A stretch of 64,000 bases of DNA from CAVVGZ01 sp963841845 (GTDB lineage Bacteria > Chloroflexota > Anaerolineae > Anaerolineales > Anaerolineaceae), in the NCBI GenBank assembly GCA_963841845.1, contig CAWJEG010000009.1, positions 1 through 64,000 of the forward strand. Reading direction: 5' to 3'. The position numbers were made by a program, and so were the translations under genes. Below are positions 59,470 through 64,000 of this stretch, piece by piece. Under the pieces are notes generated by a model. It was not told the DNA's origin. It saw only the letters and a program-made list of their open reading frames with translations, and searched no databases. Each line of letters begins with the position of its first letter. Within the stretch, counting starts at the first letter, position 1.

Positions 59470-60273
59470 TTATCTCCCTTTGCTTTCTATTTTCTGCCGG
59501 TTGTCCCTGCTCTGAAGATAGAGCACCAATGCAGTGATCAGAAATGTGGTGACCATGATAATAACAAAAACGGCGGATGCTTCAGTACTGGAACGTTTCA
59601 TCGCCAGGAAGAGGTAAATTTGAACATTCTGAAAGGAGCTGCCCGTTATATTCCGGATCAGCACATAATCTCCGAAAATGATACCTACTGCCAACAATGA
59701 AGAAACAGTAATGCCGGAAATGATGTTTGGTACAATCACGCGGAAAAAGGCGTTCAGCTTGCTGGCTCCCAGCATCTCTGCGGCTTCAATCAGCATGGGC
59801 ATATTAATGGCACGCATACTATTACGAATTCCCTGGTAAATATAAGGGAGAATGATGATGCAATAAGCTCCAATCAGCATCACCAGGCGCAATCCGAGGA
59901 AGCTCCTGGCGCCCGCATAAAGTGACAGGATACTCACTGAAAGGATGACTCCCTGAATCGTATAGGGGATCATACAAAGGATCTGGACATATTTTTCCAG
60001 GGACGGAAAATAGTTTGTCACTGCAAATAGGGCCAGAAGAGTCAGGATTACGGTGATTACAATCGGGAAAATACAAATCAAAACTGTACGCCAAAGGGAA
60101 AGGAGGAATGTCCTGTTTGAAAGCAAAGAGGTGTAGTGCTCAAGGGTGAAGCCTTCCGGAAGGATCCCTGTCCATTTCTCAAACACCGAATAGACGGCCG
60201 TAGCAAGCAGCGGAATGAGCAGATAAATTATGAGAGAAATTATGAAAACAGGGGTATATGCTGATTTCTTCAT
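59470..60273 (-). CDS. ABC importer permease 2 (PotC-like)
   Basis: A 267-aa inner-membrane permease with six hydrophobic segments and the ATPase-contact loop MLIEAAEMLGASKLNAFFRV (the EAA motif). Starts MKKSAYTPVFIISLIIYLLI at 60,273, three bases after permease 1. Belongs to the spermidine/putrescine, Fe and 2-aminoethylphosphonate importer group. Confidence 0.92.
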   Translation of the reverse strand: MKKSAYTPVFIISLIIYLLIPLLATAVYSVFEKWTGILPEGFTLEHYTSLLSNRTFLLSLWRTVLICIFPIVITVILTLLALFAVTNYFPSLEKYVQILCMIPYTIQGVILSVSILSLYAGARSFLGLRLVMLIGAYCIIILPYIYQGIRNSMRAINMPMLIEAAEMLGASKLNAFFRVIVPNIISGITVSSLLAVGIIFGDYVLIRNITGSSFQNVQIYLFLAMKRSSTEASAVFVIIMVTTFLITALVLYLQSRDNRQKIESKGR

Positions 60274-60276
60274 CTA

Positions 60277-61134
60277 TCACTCATTCCATTTTGAAGTCTG
60301 ATGCGTGATGTAGTTATTGATGAGGATAGCAGCCACCATCAGCAGCATCATGATTACCGACAGCGCTGCTCCGAGATGGGGACGAGTTTTCATATCACCG
60401 GTAAACATACCGGTGATATTAACAGGGAGAAGCGAATAGTTGTTCATTAATAAGGCATACGCCGTGGCATAAGCGGCCAGCGCATTGGCGAAAAGAACAC
60501 TCATTGTGCCCAAAATGCTTGGCAATAACACAGGAATTCCAACCATTGACCAGAAATAAAGATTCCGACCACCCAGTATTGTATTTGCCTCTTGCCATTC
60601 CTTGCGAATCCCATTAAAGGCTGGAATCAATAATAAGGTGGACAGTGGGATCTGGAAATAGATATACATCAGGATCAATCCATTTGCTGTGTAGAGATCA
60701 AAATTTGCCAATGCATCCCATCCCATCGTCTCACCAAGCATAATGAGGACCCCTGAATTACCCAGGATGATCATGTAAGCAAAAGCCAGGGGAACACCAG
60801 CAAAGTTGGAGGTCATATTAAGAATGGTCATAAAGAAATTCTTGAGTTTTCCACGAGCGTTGTGCGCAGAATGGGAGGCAAAAAAACCAATTAGAATGCC
60901 GATCCCGGTGGATATGAGTGTAATTTTCAGGCTATTGATGATTGCCCGCTGGAACGACAATCGCGTTAAGGCGGTTACATAATTTTCAAGGGTAAATAGT
61001 ATGGATTCGTCAATTTCTGATTTGAAGCTGCTTAAAATCATCATAACCAGGGGCAGGATCTCGTACAGAAAGACAACGACCAGAAAAGGAAACAGAACAA
61101 GAAAATATATATTAAAATTCGGCTTTTTCTTCAA
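60277..61134 (-). CDS. ABC importer permease 1 (PotB-like)
   Basis: A 285-aa permease with six hydrophobic segments and a degenerate EAA loop (KEWQEANTILGGRNLYFWSM). The frame is open from an ATG at 61,182. Those first 16 codons, however, are formed by the hairpin at 61,157-61,180, and no ribosome binding site precedes them. The TTG at 61,134 (LKKKPNFNIYFLV) has GGGAG six bases upstream, so I prefer it. It lies 90 bp after the binding-protein gene, beyond the hairpin. Confidence 0.88.
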   Translation of the reverse strand: MKKKPNFNIYFLVLFPFLVVVFLYEILPLVMMILSSFKSEIDESILFTLENYVTALTRLSFQRAIINSLKITLISTGIGILIGFFASHSAHNARGKLKNFFMTILNMTSNFAGVPLAFAYMIILGNSGVLIMLGETMGWDALANFDLYTANGLILMYIYFQIPLSTLLLIPAFNGIRKEWQEANTILGGRNLYFWSMVGIPVLLPSILGTMSVLFANALAAYATAYALLMNNYSLLPVNITGMFTGDMKTRPHLGAALSVIMMLLMVAAILINNYITHQTSKWNE

Positions 61135-61156
61135 AGATTCTCCCTTATCTAAAAAT

Positions 61157-61180
61157 GGGGCGTATTGCCGAATACGCCCC
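61157..61180 (-). terminator. Intra-operon hairpin (attenuator) between binding protein and permeases
   Basis: GGGGCGTATT (61,157-61,166) and AATACGCCCC (61,171-61,180) form a perfect 10-bp GC-rich stem with a GCCG loop. On the transcribed minus strand it is followed by ATTTTTAG. It lies 45 bp after the binding-protein stop. It would end most transcripts there, so that the lipoprotein is made in excess over the permeases. Confidence 0.7.
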
Positions 61181-61224
61181 ATATGAAAAATTTTTCAGCT
61201 CTTATTCACAATCTGCGGCAGAAA

Positions 61225-62325
61225 TTATTTGCTCATCAGGGGAATGATCTCCTCTTCCCAGCGCTTGGAGATTTCGGCGCCAACTGCTGCATATGCAGCA
61301 GCATCCTTGATAGGAACAGAATTTGCATACTCTGACTGCTGGATGGTGGCATCCTGGATTTCCTGTGGGATTGAAATATCCGTCCGGGTGGGGACTGCGC
61401 CACCTTTGGCCAGATTATTTTGACCTTCATCGCTGAAGATATACTCGCGTGCCAGGGCAGCTGCAAACGGGTGCGGAGCATAAGAATTGATTACAGAGGC
61501 ATAACCACTGAGGATGGAACCATCAGATGGAACACCAACTATGAATTTATAGTTGGGGGTCTGGTCACGGTAACCCAATGCATTGTAGCTCCAGGTTACG
61601 CCTAACTGAACCTCACCAGCCTGGATTCTCTGTAAGAGAATATCACCCTGGTCAATACGGCCGGCTTTAGCCATCTCAGCCCAGAACTCAAAGGCCGGGT
61701 CCAGATTATCCATATCACCACCGAAAGCATAAGCAGTGGACAGTACATTACCCTGGCCGGTTGCGCCGCCAATTACATCACCGATCGTAATTTTATAGGT
61801 GCCATTGCGAACATCTGCCCAGGATGTAGGGGCTGGTTCATCGGTGATATCTTCGTTATAAAGGAAGGTAGTCACACCGGTGTAGGCAATCATCCAAAGG
61901 CCGTTTTCTCCTTTAGCCCAATCCGGAACAGTGTCCCAGTAGGAGGTCTTATAACCCTGGACAAGGCCCCTTTCGATTGCTTCGGTAGTGAAAGCAAGTC
62001 CGACATCGCCAATGTCCTTGGTTGGGGCATCCTTCTCGTTTTCGAACATGTTCAACTCTTCTGCAGAACTCATGTCTGTATCGGCATGCGTGATACCATA
62101 TGTGGCAGTGAGTTCCTGCCAGGTTTCACCCCAGTTTGCCCATGAATCCGGCATACCAACCGATTCCACATGACCTTCTTCTTTTGCTTTTTCGATTATC
62201 TGATCGACTGTATAGGTGTTTAAATCAATTACTTCGGGTTCGGCTTGTGGTGTGGCGCAGCTTGCAAGAAATAAGGAACTGATGGTTAATAGAAGAACAA
62301 CAAGGAGTAATGATTTTTTTTGCAT
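61225..62325 (-). CDS. ABC importer substrate-binding lipoprotein (PotD/AfuA/PhnS-like)
   Basis: A 366-aa extracellular binding protein anchored through Cys23 (lipobox LFLASC). Type II binding-protein fold of the spermidine/iron/aminoethylphosphonate group: HVESVGMPDSWANWGETWQE, WMIAYTGVTTFLYNEDITDE, GNGTYKIT-like turn (WADVRNGTYKITIGD), PHPFAAALAREYIFSDEGQN, GGAVPTRTDISIP. AAGGA lies five bases before the ATG. First gene of the ~10-kb leftward operon. Its ligand decides the operon's role and is unproven; a glycerophosphodiester, an ethanolamine derivative or a polyamine are possible. Confidence 0.92.
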   Translation of the reverse strand: MQKKSLLLVVLLLTISSLFLASCATPQAEPEVIDLNTYTVDQIIEKAKEEGHVESVGMPDSWANWGETWQELTATYGITHADTDMSSAEELNMFENEKDAPTKDIGDVGLAFTTEAIERGLVQGYKTSYWDTVPDWAKGENGLWMIAYTGVTTFLYNEDITDEPAPTSWADVRNGTYKITIGDVIGGATGQGNVLSTAYAFGGDMDNLDPAFEFWAEMAKAGRIDQGDILLQRIQAGEVQLGVTWSYNALGYRDQTPNYKFIVGVPSDGSILSGYASVINSYAPHPFAAALAREYIFSDEGQNNLAKGGAVPTRTDISIPQEIQDATIQQSEYANSVPIKDAAAYAAVGAEISKRWEEEIIPLMSK

Positions 62326-63509
62326 TCTATCCTTCCCTATTATTAATTATTTGCGCAGAGGGATATCCATAACCTCAGCCGCATTTTGAATATTGGTGAA
62401 AGAGAAAAAACATAGATTTCCTCTATATATTGACTGCAAATATAAAAAGTGTATAGCAGCCAACACAACCTTACTGTGCACATCACGAAATTTGCAGGTG
62501 CTGTCTGGTAGCAGGGTTGTCAATGATTGTTCCTGTTCTGCAAATAAATTTACTTCTCAGTTTGACTCTTTAATACAAAATCCCCTGGTTATTCATGAAG
62601 GCACCCTCCTGAAACTCCTCCTTATTTGATTATTTCTCCGGTTAGCTCCTTTCTTTTTTGTGGATCGATTGTAAATAATTGAAACAAGGAAAAACATCCA
62701 GTAATCCACTATCCTTTATCATGCAGTTCAGCGATTCCGTTTTATCCTTAATGCCCCAGATTTTCTTAAATATTGTAAATTCGCACGGATACAGTATATG
62801 GATATTACCTGACTATATTAATTATACAAAGATATTATTTTTTTATAACATGGGTAATGGCATTTCTTTTATTCTGTAATTCCGTGTTGTTTTATCCTTA
62901 TCCAAAGGATATTTTCAATGCGCCATGATAAGGATCCCTATTTTATGAGAATTGCTTATATAGTTTCTGAACGCGGCACCTGCGACCGTGCTTTTGCCGA
63001 CCGCAGGTATTAATGCTGGATAAACATATACTGACTACAGGGTTCAACGGCTCATCAGCGGATCAGCCTCATTTCGATGAAATTGGACATTTTCTGTTGG
63101 ATAGGCATTGTGTGCCCGCCATCCACGCTCAAACCAACGCCATTATCCAGGCAGCCCTGCATGCAGTTGTTCATACGCGGCTGTTCCTGTTTTGTCACAC
63201 ATTTTCTTTGCACCAGCTGCGCTAAGATACACATCCACGCGGCTATTACTCGTCTTATAACCAATGGAGCTACCGCCTGGATGAAAACGCGCTGGAGTTC
63301 CTCCACATAGCCAATGTTGATGTCAAGGAGTTGTGCTTTGATCCTGAAATATATCCCTGATTTAGTTTCAGCATTGATATAAGGCAGTTATGGCATGAAC
63401 CTGCTTTTTTGATTCTTTAGGACCTATTTGGTAAAACAGGGGGTGTATCTCAGATTATTAGACCTGACCGAGTGCAGGATCTAGAGATGTTCTGTTTTAC
63501 TGACAGCCT
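62326..63509. other. 1.2-kb intergenic region upstream of the ethanolamine operon
   Basis: It should contain the operon promoter. On the minus strand TTGTGT-N17-TTATAT near 62,470 is a weak candidate, and I see no cobalamin-riboswitch or EutV-type double hairpin. On the plus strand a frame from 63,013 is interrupted by TAA at 63,223 and then continues in phase (PRGYYSSYNQWSYRLDENAL) to about 63,360, perhaps a broken gene. On the minus strand, GVGLSVDGGHTMPI (about 63,090-63,130) recalls the end of a short-chain dehydrogenase. None is firm. Confidence 0.35.
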
Positions 63510-63902
63510 TTATTTATAATTTTCTGCCAGGTATTGAACCAGAATGACAGCTTCCTCACTTGATAATTCTGCGCCTGTTTGAACCATCCGATCCACCGTG
63601 CTTTTCCATTCGTCTGCGGAGCCTGACTTGGTGTTGACCCTGTCAAGGGAGTGACAGGCAGTGCAGCGGATTGCTAACAATGTTTTACCATCGATGGCTG
63701 GGGTGCTGCTGTCGGGATTAGGTGTTGCTGGAGCCGTAGTTGGAGAGGCGGGTGCCGAAGTTGCAGGAATCGAGGTAGGAGCAGCGGTGTCAGTCAATGT
63801 GGCATTTGGCGCAGGAGTAACCGTATTAGCAGCAGACGAGCAACTCACAAGTGCTATTGCCGCAACCGTTACTATAATAGAAAAAACCAAAATATTTTTC
63901 AT
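63510..63902 (-). CDS. Small lipoprotein c-type cytochrome
   Basis: 130 aa: signal with lipobox ALVSC (Cys21), a ~45-residue Ala/Pro/Thr-rich linker, then a single haem domain with CTACH (Cys80, Cys83, His84) and the C-terminal helix SSEEAVILVQYLAENY. The likely axial Met is in TVDRMVQTG. ATG 63,902 follows AAGGAGG, while the open frame to 63,989 has no site. Anchored outside the membrane, it should carry single electrons; no partner is visible. It is the last gene of the window. Confidence 0.9.
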   Translation of the reverse strand: MKNILVFSIIVTVAAIALVSCSSAANTVTPAPNATLTDTAAPTSIPATSAPASPTTAPATPNPDSSTPAIDGKTLLAIRCTACHSLDRVNTKSGSADEWKSTVDRMVQTGAELSSEEAVILVQYLAENYK

Positions 63903-64000
63903 AATCCTCCTTAAAGGGTAAATTATTTGTGTCAGGGTAGATTCCTGTATATGCGGGTGTGAAATTGACCGTAATGATGCATCATCCATGCTTTCGATTG

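Noticed and set aside
61135..61182. ATG start of permease 1 at 61,182
   Set aside because: It would translate the terminator-like hairpin and lacks a ribosome binding site. The TTG at 61,134 has GGGAG.
62326..63000. Cobalamin riboswitch before the B12-dependent operon
   Set aside because: I looked for a B12-box-like stretch and the conserved stems on the minus strand and found none.
63055..63306. Short-chain dehydrogenase gene on the minus strand
   Set aside because: Only GVGLSVDGGHTM recalls the C-terminal part of that family. The cofactor motif and active site are absent, so it was not listed as a gene.
1..64000. tRNA, rRNA, CRISPR arrays, prophage and complete insertion sequences
   Set aside because: No cloverleaf-like or rRNA stretches, no regularly spaced repeats, and no transposase, integrase or phage structural genes were recognised on either strand.

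Overview
The window reads like a chromosomal segment of an anaerobic, fermentative Chloroflexota bacterium (Anaerolineae-like). This is an inference, because no rRNA, tRNA or housekeeping marker is present. It rests on several large MalT-type LuxR regulators, a coenzyme-B12-dependent ethanolamine pathway, a giant 2-hydroxyacyl-CoA dehydratase activase, inositol catabolism, and many lipoprotein binding proteins. Composition is mixed: the first 1.3 kb and many intergenic stretches are AT-rich, while the 1.6-5.8 kb and 30.8-33.5 kb genes are GC-richer.

Layout. 0-1.3 kb: end of a protein built of three RidA domains, broken by small indels. 1.6-5.8 kb: MacB/LolD-type ATPase plus a large FtsX-like permease, followed upstream by a decayed ABC ATPase start (6.1-6.3 kb). 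7.0-26.1 kb: three paralogous leftward cassettes. Each has a ~900-aa MalT-like LuxR regulator, a ~90-100-aa conserved small protein, and a small integral membrane protein. To these are added either two CPBP proteases (cassette 1) or a zinc-type quinone oxidoreductase (cassettes 2 and 3). A rightward PadR-GyrI-VOC block lies between cassettes 2 and 3. 26-30.5 kb: a decayed zone with a META lipoprotein, the start of a fourth MalT regulator joined to half of an alpha/beta hydrolase, a broken ApbE and two tandem FMN-binding proteins. 30.8-33.5 kb: a P-type cation ATPase. 34.0-38.3 kb: the dehydratase activase, broken by at least eight frame changes. 38.5-43.2 kb: MarR plus a heterodimeric ABC exporter with a clear promoter/operator.

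43.6-51.8 kb, rightward: a ribose/inositol-type ABC importer (ATPase, permease, lipoprotein), a strong terminator, IolB, a transaldolase-family protein and IolD. 52.3-62.3 kb, leftward: one ~10-kb operon with an ABC importer (binding protein, two permeases, ATPase), a glycerophosphodiester phosphodiesterase, EutA, EutB, EutC, the shell protein EutL and EutQ. The two blocks converge and together suggest salvage of phospholipid head groups. Inositol would be imported and degraded. Glycerophospho-ethanolamine or ethanolamine would be imported, hydrolysed, and cleaved by ethanolamine ammonia-lyase. A small lipoprotein cytochrome c lies near the right edge.

Many genes between 9.6 and 29.6 kb and between 34 and 38 kb carry one-base frame changes. 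The FtsX/ATPase pair, the P-type ATPase and the ten-gene ethanolamine operon have none. Some breaks lie in homopolymers and could be sequencing errors. Others (remnants, chimeric joins) look like real decay.
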